DNA of 64,000 nucleotides, taken from NCBI RefSeq assembly GCF_002159915.1, contig NZ_NFJP01000012.1:1-64000 (forward strand), read 5' to 3'. The notes beneath the pieces were generated by a model. The model did not search any database and had not been told where the DNA came from. It saw nothing but the letters and a program-made list of their open reading frames with translations. The stretch comes from Gordonibacter sp. An230 (GTDB lineage: Bacteria; Actinomycetota; Coriobacteriia; Coriobacteriales; Eggerthellaceae). A program made the position numbers and the translations under genes. Positions 53,831 through 62,454 of the stretch are shown piece by piece (the stretch's first letter is position 1; each line of letters starts with the position of its first letter).

Positions 53831-55105
53831 GTGGATGTGAGCCAGATAGTAGCCATCGCGGTGTTCGTCGTGGTCATGGTAGCGATCATGACCGAGAAGC
53901 TGCACCGTTCGCTTGCTGCCATCACGGGAGCTATGATCGTGCTCGCGCTGCATGTGATGCCGTTCGATGCGGCGATGGGGCACATCGACTTCAACACGTT
54001 AGGCGTGCTGTTGGGTATGATGCTGTTCGTGTCCGTGGTGAAGCTGTCGGGAGTATTCGAGTTTTTGGCCATCAAGAGCGCCCGCCTCGCCAAAGGCGAC
54101 CCATGGAAGATCATGCTGTTGTTCGTGCTGCTCACAGCTGTGCTGTCGGCATTTCTCGACAACGTGACCACCGTGCTGCTCATCGGCCCAATGACGCTGA
54201 CCGTGTGCAAGCTGCTCGATGTCAACCCCATCCCGTTTTTCATGACCGAGATCCTCGCGTCGAACATCGGCGGAACTGCTACGCTCATCGGAGACCCTCC
54301 CAATATTATGATAGGCTCGGCTGCGGGTTACTCGTTCTTCGACTTCATCGTGTACGACGCTCCTGCCGTGGTTGTTATCCTGATAGCCGTGCTCTTCGTG
54401 TTCTACCTTGTGTACGGTCGCACGATGCATGTAAGCGAGGAGCATCGCCGACGTGTCATGGAGCTGGACGAGCGCGAGCAGATCAAAAACCCGCGCCTGC
54501 TCAAGCAGAGCGTGATCATGACCGCTCTCGTGGTGGTCGGCTTCATGGCGCACGGTGCGCTCGGGCTGGAGTCGTGCATCATCGCGCTCGGTGCGGCGGG
54601 CGTCATCATACTGATCTCGGGAGAGAGCATCGAGGAAGCCCTGTCGAACGTGGAGTGGACCACGCTGTCGTTTTTCGCCGGCTTGTTCGTTATTGTGGGC
54701 GCGTTGGTGGAGACCGGTGTCATCGGCGCGTTGGCGAACGGACTGATCGACGCAACCGGTGGCAACGTGTTCGTCACCATGCTCGTGCTACTGGTCGGCT
54801 CGGCCGTGATATCGAGCTTTCTGGACAACATCCCGTTCGTGGCCACGATGATCCCCATTCTGCTGGCCATGGAATCAACCGGCATGGACGCGACGCCCTT
54901 GTGGTGGGCCGTCTCGCTGGGGGCGTGCTTGGGCGGCAACGGCACGCTCATCGGCGCCAGCGCCAACGTGGTGCTGTCCGACATCAGCAAGAAGCACGGT
55001 TACGAGATAACGTTTGCGAAGTATCTGAAGACGGGCTTTCCCATCATGTTGCTCACCGTCTTGATAGCTGGCGTCTATCTGGCAATCCGCTTTCCTCCGG
55101 CATGA
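53831..55105 (+). CDS. ArsB/NhaD-type anion permease
   Basis: This 424-aa protein has about eleven membrane segments and belongs to the ion transporter superfamily with ArsB, NhaD and the P permease. Paired re-entrant signatures are SAFLDNVTTVLLIGPM and NIGGTATLIGDPPNIMIG in the first half and SSFLDNIPFVATMIP and GGNGTLIGASANVV in the second. It may export an anionic product such as sulfite or a carboxylate, or act as a sodium/proton antiporter. The start is GTG with AAGGAG six bases upstream. It is 126 bp behind the amidohydrolase-fold gene on the same strand and probably part of the locus. Confidence 0.85.
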   Translation: MDVSQIVAIAVFVVVMVAIMTEKLHRSLAAITGAMIVLALHVMPFDAAMGHIDFNTLGVLLGMMLFVSVVKLSGVFEFLAIKSARLAKGDPWKIMLLFVLLTAVLSAFLDNVTTVLLIGPMTLTVCKLLDVNPIPFFMTEILASNIGGTATLIGDPPNIMIGSAAGYSFFDFIVYDAPAVVVILIAVLFVFYLVYGRTMHVSEEHRRRVMELDEREQIKNPRLLKQSVIMTALVVVGFMAHGALGLESCIIALGAAGVIILISGESIEEALSNVEWTTLSFFAGLFVIVGALVETGVIGALANGLIDATGGNVFVTMLVLLVGSAVISSFLDNIPFVATMIPILLAMESTGMDATPLWWAVSLGACLGGNGTLIGASANVVLSDISKKHGYEITFAKYLKTGFPIMLLTVLIAGVYLAIRFPPA

Positions 55106-55476
55106 TGCATGACGGATGCGTCGCCGTAGCTCGCGAGCGTATCGCGACTCTGCCGTCGTGCCGTTTTCGGCCAATGTCGGTTTGAGGTGGAAGGCGATGG
55201 CGAGAGGCCCGTTTCGCTGAGGTAGCGAGGGGCGATTCGATAAGGGGGGGCGCCTGCTGCTGCGCGCCCGGCCCGCGCTCGTCCCCGCGCTTCCCGGCGC
55301 CGGCCGCGGAGGGGGGAGGCTCGCCGAGGGGCCCCTCCGCATGCTGGGGGGGGGTCTATGGTTTTGCCGGCCCTGGGAGTCGGGTCTCTCTGCGTGCCGG
55401 CGCCCCTCCGCTCCCGCGGGGCCGCGGAGGGGCGCCGGCCCCGGGCCGGGCGCGCGCGGGGGGAAGGGGCGGGGCG
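55106..55476. other. GC-rich palindromic gap with poly-G run
   Basis: This 371-bp gap contains a perfect 16-bp inverted repeat (GCCGGCGCCCCTCCGC at 55396-55411 with its complement at 55424-55439), an earlier related pair around GCGGAGGGG/CCCCTCCGC, and G9 at 55346-55354. The large stem can terminate the flippase gene on the minus strand. No gene is evident. Confidence 0.5.
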
Positions 55477-57189
55477 TCACTCTTCGGCGAGCTCGTCGTC
55501 CCAGGAGCGGCGGCCGTGGCGGGCGCGACCTCCGGCCAGGTCGAGGGCCTCGTCGCTCGGCGCGCCAGCGCGCTGATGCGGCCCCCGCTTCGCATGCGCG
55601 CGCTCGCGGCGTTCGCGCTGCGCGCGCGCTTCGCTTGGGCGCGGATGATGGAAGTCCGCCTCCTGCGCTTCTTCCGCCCGAGCGGCATCCTCGCGAGCGA
55701 GCGAGGCGCGGATGCGCAGATACTCCCAGAACAGCAACATGAGCAGGATGCACATGACGATGAGGTAGCCGATAACGGCACCTGGCAGCCCGGTGAAGTT
55801 CACGAGCAACACCGGCACGAACAGCGAGAAACCGAACGTGATCAGGTACAGCTTCGTCACGGCCCGCTGCCTTCTGAGCACGGTGATCACCTGGTAGATG
55901 AACTCGATGGCAGCCGTGACACCTCCGGCGGCCAGCATGATGAGCGCCAACTCCCTAAACTGTTCGAAGTCGAGTCCGTACAAAAAGCCCATGATGGGGA
56001 TGCCGATCCAGCTCATCAGCACCATCACCGCACCTGTGAGGGCGATGATCATGGCGAGCATGGCGACGATGATGATGTTGAACTTCTTGCGTTTTGAAGG
56101 GTCGGCCCATGCTTGGGCCATGCGCATGGTCAGCGGTTTGTACACGAATCCGGCGGTAAGCAGGATGGCGTGCGCGGGGAAGTACAGAGCGTTGAAGTAC
56201 AGCTGGTTATCATAGGAGAGCGCGCCCTCCATGACGAACTTCGGCATGTTGTCGATGAGGTTGTACATGAACAGGGCCACAAAAAGCGGGAAACACTGCT
56301 TGAAAAGGGTGGCGACGCTCGACAGGCTGGCTCGCCGAGACTTCGGCGTTTCGAACAGCGTGAGCGGCAGCGTGAGGAACAGAAACGTTGCCACGGCGAC
56401 GATGGCCATGACGACGCATGCCACGGGAAGATTGCGTGTGATGAGCAGCGCAAAACTGAACACGACGAGAACGGTTATCGAACGAAATGCCTGCGATACT
56501 CCCGCCAAATACAGTTTGTCGGCCTGCTGCAAGCGCCCTTCGTACACGTCCGCGAGCGCGTCGATCATTTTGTACACGTACACGCCCCCGCTGATGACGA
56601 GCATGTCGCCCGAATAGCCGCGAACGGAGCAGTAGGCCGCCCCCGCCGCAAGCATGAGCACGCAGGTGATCCAGCGATTCACCTGATAGTCGGCGAACGA
56701 GTGCTCTTCGTCGATGTCGGAGGCTTGGTAGGTGCGCACGCCGTAGTTGCCCACGAACATGAGCATGAGGGCGGTGATGAACGCGAGCGAGAACATGCCC
56801 GCCTGCTCCACGCCCACAAGCTGCGTGACCACGATGGTGAGGACGGGGAACACCATGCCCCATGTTCCCACGCCCACGGTGTTCCATACGTAATCGCGGG
56901 TGGTGCGATGCGCGGCGTATTCGGCCTCCTGGTTGGTCAGCGAGCGTTCTGACACCGCGCCGAGGAGTCGGTTGCACCAGCGGTTGACGCTGCGGGTGAT
57001 GAAGTTGGGCCTGCGCGGCGGTTTTTCGGATGCATGGCGCTCGCGTTCGCGGGACGACGCGCCGAGGAAGGGCGCGGAGTCGGAGGAGGAGGGGGCACCG
57101 ACGGCGTCTGTGTCGAGGGGGGCAGGGGTGCGCTGCGCATTGCGCTTATGCACTCCCTGATAATCGTGCTCTTTCGACATGCGGTTCAT
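55477..57189 (-). CDS. flippase-like multi-helix membrane protein (MATE/MurJ/polysaccharide biosynthesis superfamily)
   Basis: This 570-aa protein has a charged N-terminal region of about 80 residues, twelve or so membrane helices (about 95-505) and a polar, Arg/Glu-rich C-terminal tail of about 65 residues. The helix layout and motifs such as TVGVGTWGMVFPVLTIVVTQLVG resemble the Wzx/RfbX lipid-oligosaccharide flippases. It likely moves a lipid-linked saccharide across the membrane. There is no glycosyltransferase cluster nearby, so it is an orphan. The ATG at 57189 is chosen, with 57180 also possible; ribosome-binding support is moderate (GGAGGAG further upstream). Confidence 0.75.
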   Translation of the reverse strand: MNRMSKEHDYQGVHKRNAQRTPAPLDTDAVGAPSSSDSAPFLGASSRERERHASEKPPRRPNFITRSVNRWCNRLLGAVSERSLTNQEAEYAAHRTTRDYVWNTVGVGTWGMVFPVLTIVVTQLVGVEQAGMFSLAFITALMLMFVGNYGVRTYQASDIDEEHSFADYQVNRWITCVLMLAAGAAYCSVRGYSGDMLVISGGVYVYKMIDALADVYEGRLQQADKLYLAGVSQAFRSITVLVVFSFALLITRNLPVACVVMAIVAVATFLFLTLPLTLFETPKSRRASLSSVATLFKQCFPLFVALFMYNLIDNMPKFVMEGALSYDNQLYFNALYFPAHAILLTAGFVYKPLTMRMAQAWADPSKRKKFNIIIVAMLAMIIALTGAVMVLMSWIGIPIMGFLYGLDFEQFRELALIMLAAGGVTAAIEFIYQVITVLRRQRAVTKLYLITFGFSLFVPVLLVNFTGLPGAVIGYLIVMCILLMLLFWEYLRIRASLAREDAARAEEAQEADFHHPRPSEARAQRERRERAHAKRGPHQRAGAPSDEALDLAGGRARHGRRSWDDELAEE

Positions 57190-57575
57190 GATGCTCGTCC
57201 CGCTCCTCCTTCGTGCTTCGCCCGGTGCGCCTTGCCCCATTATAGAGGTCGTGCCATGCGCGCTCTATAAGATTCATAGCGAAGGCAAACGATGCGGATC
57301 GCTCCGCGGCGCATGCAGACGCGGCGTGCGGCTTTGGTTGCCCGCACCTCCGATAGCGCCGCCTCGCCGAGCGACCGTTCCCGTCGCGCGGCCGGGCGCG
57401 CCTGCGCATCCGGCCGCTTTCCCATCTCGGCGAAGGATGCGGGTTGCGCGCTTTGCGGGGGGGGGGTGCTTTCCCGCGGCGGCAAGTGCGTCCCGACGCG
57501 GTCTCCTGCGGACTGGCACGCTTTTTGCTTTCGGGGAAGAAGGGCCGCATTCCCGATACGCGAAAAGGAGTGATC
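57190..57575. other. 386-bp divergent gap with poly-G run
   Basis: The gap between the flippase and fixA contains G10 at 57457-57466, about 110 bp before the fixA start. No gene or clear promoter consensus is visible. Length changes in the G-run could alter spacing of upstream control elements. Confidence 0.4.
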
Positions 57576-58343
57576 ATGAACATCGTTGTGTGCTACAAGA
57601 TCGTGCCCGACGAGCAAGACGCGGTTGTGCAGGCTGACCGCACGTTGTCGTTCGAGCGCGCTTCGCTCAAGATCGGCGACTACGATCTGAACGCTGTGGA
57701 GGCAGGCGCGCAGCTGGCGGAAGCCCATGGTGCATCGCTGGTGTGTCTTACCGTTGGCGGGGACGCCGTGGAGGACGCGAAGCTGAAGAAGGCCGTTCTC
57801 GCGCGCGGTCCGCATGAAAACGTTGCCGTGAGGGACGCGTCGCTTCCCGAGGCGGGGTCCACGACGACGGCGCGAGTGCTCGCGGCCGCCGTCAGGCACT
57901 TGGGCGAGTTCGATCTCGTGCTGTGCGGAGAAGGGTCCGCCGACCGTTATGCCCAGCAGGTTGGCGTGCAGCTGGGGGAGCTGCTGGGGGTGCCCGCCAT
58001 CAATGCCGTGAGCGCCATCGAGGTCGACGACGGAGTTGCGCATGTCGAGCGCGCAGTCGGCGCCGTGGTGGAGCGTTTGGATGTGCCTCTGCCGGCCGTG
58101 CTGTCGGTGGCCGCCGGCATCAACGAGCCGCGCATTCCTTCCATGAAGGACATTTTGACCGCAGGGAAGAAGCCCTCGCATGTGCTGTCGCTTGCCGACG
58201 TGGGATTCGATGGGGTCGATGAGGCCATCGACGTGGTGAGCACGTGCGCGCCCGAGCGGCGCGAGCGGGCGTGCGAAGTGTTCGAAGGCGATGACGACGA
58301 GACGATCAGGGCGTTCGCGGCGCGCGTGCGCGAGCGGCTGTAA
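57576..58343 (+). CDS. fixA: electron transfer flavoprotein beta subunit (FixA/EtfB)
   Basis: This 255-aa protein is the small subunit of an electron transfer flavoprotein. It starts MNIVVCYKIVPDEQD and has the nucleotide-binding core GDYDLNAVEAGAQLAEAHG and CGEGSADRYAQQVG, plus the family segment GVPAINAVSAIEV and the LP-VLSV-GINEPRIPS-KDIL signature near 185-205. AAAAGGAG precedes the ATG at 57576. The alpha subunit gene follows at 10 bp. FixAB-type ETFs can bifurcate electrons between quinone and ferredoxin with FixCX, or pair with an acyl-CoA dehydrogenase; neither partner is in the window. Confidence 0.9.
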   Translation: MNIVVCYKIVPDEQDAVVQADRTLSFERASLKIGDYDLNAVEAGAQLAEAHGASLVCLTVGGDAVEDAKLKKAVLARGPHENVAVRDASLPEAGSTTTARVLAAAVRHLGEFDLVLCGEGSADRYAQQVGVQLGELLGVPAINAVSAIEVDDGVAHVERAVGAVVERLDVPLPAVLSVAAGINEPRIPSMKDILTAGKKPSHVLSLADVGFDGVDEAIDVVSTCAPERRERACEVFEGDDDETIRAFAARVRERL

Positions 58344-58353
58344 GGAGGAATCC

Positions 58354-59271
58354 ATGAGCGACAAGACGATCGCGGTGTTCGCCGATACCGCGGAGGCTTA
58401 CGAAGGGCTGTGCAGCGGCGCTCGCGCCTTGGGCGGCGATCCGATCGCCCTTTGGGCGGGCGGCGAAGCCGAGGCGAAGCGCATCGCCGCATGGGGTGCG
58501 CGCGTGGTCTATGTGGGCGAGATCCCCGAGGGTGCGCTATACGAGGATTGTGCCCTCGCGTTTCAGCAGGTCATCGAAGCTGAGCGACCGGCGCTCGTCT
58601 TGGCGTGCGCCTCGAAGCGCACGCAGTGCGTTGCCGGGCGCCTCGCCGTGCGGCTGGGGGCGCCGGTGGTTTCCGATGCTTCGCGCATGGCGCTCGATGA
58701 CGACGGCGTTGAAACGGCCCGTTTGGTTTACGGCGGCGCGGCGGAGCGTGTCGAGCGATCGCGGGGGATGGCGATCGTGCTGGTGGGATCGGGGGTCTTC
58801 GAGATCGATGAGGCGCCTGCTCCCGGGGCGGTGGAACGCGCGGAGGTTTCCGTGGAGCCGGGGCCGATCAAGGTGGTCGAGCGCTGCAAGCGGCAGGAGG
58901 AGACGGTGGACCTTGGCGCTGCGAAGGTCGTGGTGTGCGTTGGCCGCGGCATCCAGAACGAGCGAAACGTGGACGCGGCGCGCCGGTTCGCGTCGCGCGT
59001 TGGCGGGGAGATGGCATGCACGCGTCCCATTGCGGAAGGCGAGGGTTGGATGGCTCGCAGCCGCTACCTGGGGGTCTCTGGAGCTGTGGTGAGGCCAGAC
59101 GTGTACGTGGGCTTGGGGGTGTCGGGACAGGTGCAGCATACCGTTGGCATGGCCGAGTCTCAATTCGTGGTGGCGGTTAACAAGGACAAGAGCGCCCCGA
59201 TCATGAAGCAGTGCGACCTCGGCCTTGTGGCCGACCTCGAGAAAGCGCTTCCTGTGCTTGCGTCGCTGTAG
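58354..59271 (+). CDS. fixB: electron transfer flavoprotein alpha subunit (FixB/EtfA)
   Basis: This 305-aa protein is the large ETF subunit. The C-terminal FAD domain (about 185-300) has GRGIQNERNVDAARRFASRVGGE, GVSGQVQHTVGM and VAVNKDKSAPI, the classical FAD-binding signatures. The N-terminal domain is shorter and more diverged, as in FixB/YgcQ-like proteins. AAGGAGG lies just before the ATG at 58354. Together with the beta subunit it should shuttle electrons from a flavin dehydrogenase to a membrane quinone reductase or ferredoxin. The operon ends at the hairpin at 59306. Confidence 0.9.
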   Translation: MSDKTIAVFADTAEAYEGLCSGARALGGDPIALWAGGEAEAKRIAAWGARVVYVGEIPEGALYEDCALAFQQVIEAERPALVLACASKRTQCVAGRLAVRLGAPVVSDASRMALDDDGVETARLVYGGAAERVERSRGMAIVLVGSGVFEIDEAPAPGAVERAEVSVEPGPIKVVERCKRQEETVDLGAAKVVVCVGRGIQNERNVDAARRFASRVGGEMACTRPIAEGEGWMARSRYLGVSGAVVRPDVYVGLGVSGQVQHTVGMAESQFVVAVNKDKSAPIMKQCDLGLVADLEKALPVLASL

Positions 59272-59305
59272 GTGCTCGAAACGCGCATGATGCAGGCGGG
59301 GCTTC

Positions 59306-59332
59306 GAAGCGCCGGGGCCCCGCCGGCGCTTC
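59306..59332. terminator. terminator between fixB and the convergent TetR gene
   Basis: GAAGCGCCGG (59306-59315) pairs with CCGGCGCTTC (59323-59332) around 7 nt. It lies between the two stop codons and touches the TetR stop. Confidence 0.65.
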
Positions 59333-59900
59333 AGATTTCGTACGCCGTGCTGCGGATCAGGGCGAACAGGGTTCGACAGCTTGGGTCGCCGTGCTTGATG
59401 GACAGCAGCATGCTGTCCCATACGAACGCGCACAGCGGCTCGGGGGCCAGTGCGCCGCGCAGGCGGTCGCGCAACACCCGAGGGTCGCGCTCGAGCGCCA
59501 TCTCGAGGCCGCGGCGGATATGCGCGAAGCACGCTTCTTCGCGTTTGCGCGCGGTTGCCAGGCCCTGCGCGTCGAGCGCCGCGATTTCAACAAGCCAGTC
59601 GTCGCGGAACTTCGCGAGTGCCTCGGATAGCTGTCGGGCGAGTTCCTGGCAGAAGCAGACGAAGTCGTCGCCGGCCACGGCGTGCGGCATGCGGTCGGCC
59701 AGCGCCTCGTTCCAGAACCGGCCCACCACGTCGTTGACGAGGTCGTTTTTGGTGGGGTAGGAGTTGTATACCGTGCCCACGGCCACGTTGCAGGCGCGTG
59801 CGACGTCGCGGATGCTGAGTCCCGCCAAGCCGGATTCGCTGGCAAGCGCGAAGGCGGCGTCGAGGATCTGCTGCTTGCTGATGACGGGTTTGTTGCCCAT
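59331..59900 (-). CDS. TetR-family regulator convergent to fixAB
   Basis: This 189-aa protein has a clean TetR helix-turn-helix (about 5-55; ISKQQILDAAFALASESGLAGLSIRDVARACNVAVGTVYNSYPTKNDLV). The C-terminal effector domain is of the usual size. GGAGGTG precedes the ATG at 59900; a few extra codons upstream are possible. It faces fixAB tail to tail, so it is not placed to share their promoter and its target is unclear. Confidence 0.88.
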   Translation of the reverse strand: MGNKPVISKQQILDAAFALASESGLAGLSIRDVARACNVAVGTVYNSYPTKNDLVNDVVGRFWNEALADRMPHAVAGDDFVCFCQELARQLSEALAKFRDDWLVEIAALDAQGLATARKREEACFAHIRRGLEMALERDPRVLRDRLRGALAPEPLCAFVWDSMLLSIKHGDPSCRTLFALIRSTAYEI

Positions 59901-60028
59901 GCGCACCTCCCGCATGCGGAAGCTCGTCGGTCGAACAGGACACGTTCCATTGTAGGGGAACGCGCGCGCTCCGCCTGTGAAGATTCGGCGATGCGAAGGC
60001 TCTCGGCCGCTCGACCTTCGAAAATTGG

Positions 60029-62038
60029 CTATCGCTTCGATCCTCCCGCGTCGCCGCGCAGGCGGTTCAGAGCGGCGAACACCTCTTGCCTGCGCGGCTT
60101 CGCCAGACCGCAGGGCACGAACGACCCGCAAAACGGCGCCCATCCCTCGCGCTCCAGCACGGCGAAGAGGCGATCGGCGGCCTCTGCCAGCGGGCATGTG
60201 CCGCCTGTGAAGCGCTCCAGGCCGTAACGCAGCATATAGGCCAGCGCGACTGTTTGCTCGGAGTCGGCGATCTGCTCCACGAAGCGCACATCCACGTTCT
60301 CCTTACCCAGCGAGAACGCGCCGCGCCCCTGTGAGTGCACCTTCAGCCGCTCGCGTCCGCGTGCGCCGCCGCGGCCACCGCGTCCGCGAGCCTTTCCGCT
60401 GTCGCGTTCGTCGTCGCGGCCTTGCGCGCTGCCTTCGCGTGCATCGTTCGCGCCTGCCGCTGCGAACGTCGGCATCGTGCGCCCGCCTCGCGGCATCCTG
60501 AACGTGGGGGCGCTCGTCGCGGGCGCCTCGTGCTGCGCGCATAGTTCCTTCACCCGTTGCGTGATGTCCACCGGCCGATAGCAGTCCATCTGAATCACTC
60601 GGTCGGCGATGTGGAAGAACGCGCCAGAGCTGCCCGCCACCAAAATGGTGGACACGCCCGACTGCTCGTACAGGCTGCGCGCCCGCTCTAGGAACGGCGT
60701 GATGGGCTCCTTCTCGCGACTGATGACCTGCTGCATGAACTCGTCGCGCACCATGAAGTTCGTGGCGGAGGTGTCCTCGTCTATGAGGAGCAGACGACAG
60801 CCCGCCTCCATGCTCTCCACAACGTTCGCGGCCTGCGAGGTGCTGCCGCTCGCGTTCCCCGTGGAGAAGGCCGTGGTGTCCTTGCCGTTGGGCAGGTCGT
60901 TGATGAAAAGCGATATGTCCACGTTGCGGATGGCGCGGCCGTCCTCGGCGCGCAGCTTCACCGCCGTGTCGTCGGCCAGCGCGAACTCGCGCCCATCGCC
61001 CGCGATGTGGTTGTACACGCCGTTTTGCAGCGCTTCGAGCAAGGTGGACTTCCCGTGATAGCCGCCGCCCACGACAAGCGTGATGCCGCGCGGCACCGCC
61101 ATGCCCGTGATGCGGCCTGCATGCGGCAGATCGAAGGAGCGTTCCAGCTCTGCGGGCGAGGCGAAGGGCACCGCATCCGCCAGCGGCTTGTCGGACACGC
61201 CGCTTCTCCGCGGCAGGATTGCCCCGTTCGCCACGAAGGCCACCAGCCCCTCCTCGCGCAGCTGCGCCCGCAGCGCCTCCTGGTCCTCGGCCAGATGCAC
61301 GGCGGCTTCCACCTGCCGCGCGTCCAAGCTGGTATGGAACAGGGCGCGCTTCACGCATGCGGGCAGGAAATCGAAGAGGATGCGCTCCAGCTCGCCTGCG
61401 TTGATGGTGCGCCCGAACGCGGGGAACCCCACATGGAAGCGCGCGGTGATGACGCCGCCTGCTCCCCGCGCCCCGCGCTCGGCGGCCGCGTCGCTCGCAC
61501 CACCTTCCGTGCCCTCCGCGCCACACTCGGCCCACTCGCTCTCCGCCCCGCGCTCGGCGGTCGCGTCGTCCAGGTCGTTTTCCGCATGGCTGTCGGCTGC
61601 ATCGCGCCCGCCTTCCGCGCCCCGTGCGCCACGCTCGGCCCACCCGCCTTCCGTGCCCTCCGCGCCGCCCGAAATCTCGCATGCGCTGCGCTCCAACACC
61701 TCCTGCCCGCAGCGTGTGATGGATACAAGCCCGCTCTTTCCCGATCCCTTGGCCTTGAAGCTATACTGCTCGAACTGCGCCCCCAGCTGCCGCGTGAGGA
61801 AGTCCGCCAGCGCCGTGCGTGAGGCGCGGTTCGCGCGGAACTTCTCGGGAAAGCCTGCCGTCGCGTAGGGCACCTCCACGCGCAAGCTGGACGGCGCCGC
61901 GAAAGGATCCCCTTGCACATGGTCGATGAACAGGCAGAAGTCAGCAAACCGGTAGGCGCCTGCCAAAGATTTGTACGCTGGATACCCCCGCCTATCCAGC
62001 CCTCGCAAGGCTTTGCGCAACTCGTCTGCTGTTTTCAC
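60029..62038 (-). CDS. COG3044 ABC-class P-loop ATPase with low-complexity insertion
   Basis: This 669-aa protein belongs to the predicted ATPases of the ABC class (COG3044, PF09818), of unknown function. The N-terminal part (about 1-130) starts the family domain, Walker A is VVGGGYHGKSTLLEAL near 355, and LLLIDEDTSATNFMVRD is the Walker B/switch region. Between about 125 and 200 an insertion of near-repeats (AEGTEGG, AERGARG) interrupts the conserved region, and an Arg/Gly-rich stretch (RGRGGRGGARGRER, about 565) could bind RNA. The GTG at 62038 follows AGGAGG; a GTG two codons earlier is also possible. It is monocistronic. Confidence 0.8.
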   Translation of the reverse strand: MKTADELRKALRGLDRRGYPAYKSLAGAYRFADFCLFIDHVQGDPFAAPSSLRVEVPYATAGFPEKFRANRASRTALADFLTRQLGAQFEQYSFKAKGSGKSGLVSITRCGQEVLERSACEISGGAEGTEGGWAERGARGAEGGRDAADSHAENDLDDATAERGAESEWAECGAEGTEGGASDAAAERGARGAGGVITARFHVGFPAFGRTINAGELERILFDFLPACVKRALFHTSLDARQVEAAVHLAEDQEALRAQLREEGLVAFVANGAILPRRSGVSDKPLADAVPFASPAELERSFDLPHAGRITGMAVPRGITLVVGGGYHGKSTLLEALQNGVYNHIAGDGREFALADDTAVKLRAEDGRAIRNVDISLFINDLPNGKDTTAFSTGNASGSTSQAANVVESMEAGCRLLLIDEDTSATNFMVRDEFMQQVISREKEPITPFLERARSLYEQSGVSTILVAGSSGAFFHIADRVIQMDCYRPVDITQRVKELCAQHEAPATSAPTFRMPRGGRTMPTFAAAGANDAREGSAQGRDDERDSGKARGRGGRGGARGRERLKVHSQGRGAFSLGKENVDVRFVEQIADSEQTVALAYMLRYGLERFTGGTCPLAEAADRLFAVLEREGWAPFCGSFVPCGLAKPRRQEVFAALNRLRGDAGGSKR

Positions 62039-62454
62039 GGGCACCGACCTCCTTCGCAGTCGGCGCTCAGTATAGCAGCAAAGATTCCGGTCGAGGCGTT
62101 CGCTCAAGCGTTTCGACCGCCGTGCTCCATTTGTCGATTATGCTTTCTGGCTGGCTGCCCGAGCTGCCGCATCCACCGTGCGTCGCAACGGACGCGCTCT
62201 CCGCCCGCAACGCCTGGTGCTTGCGGGCGACGATGGCGATGCTTGCGCACGGAGAAGCCGGGGAATTCGGAAACGCCTTCTGCGCTGCATCCATTGGAAC
62301 GCGAAGCAGAAGAGCCTTCCTGGCCGCTTTCTCCTTCCCGCGATTATTCTGCCGCCGTGCGACATACGCCGATGCCCCCATACTGCCTGGTACATGGAAC
62401 CCTCTCCGCCCCAGGGGCAAAGAGGGATCCCGTGGAAGGTGCGCTCGGGCGAAC

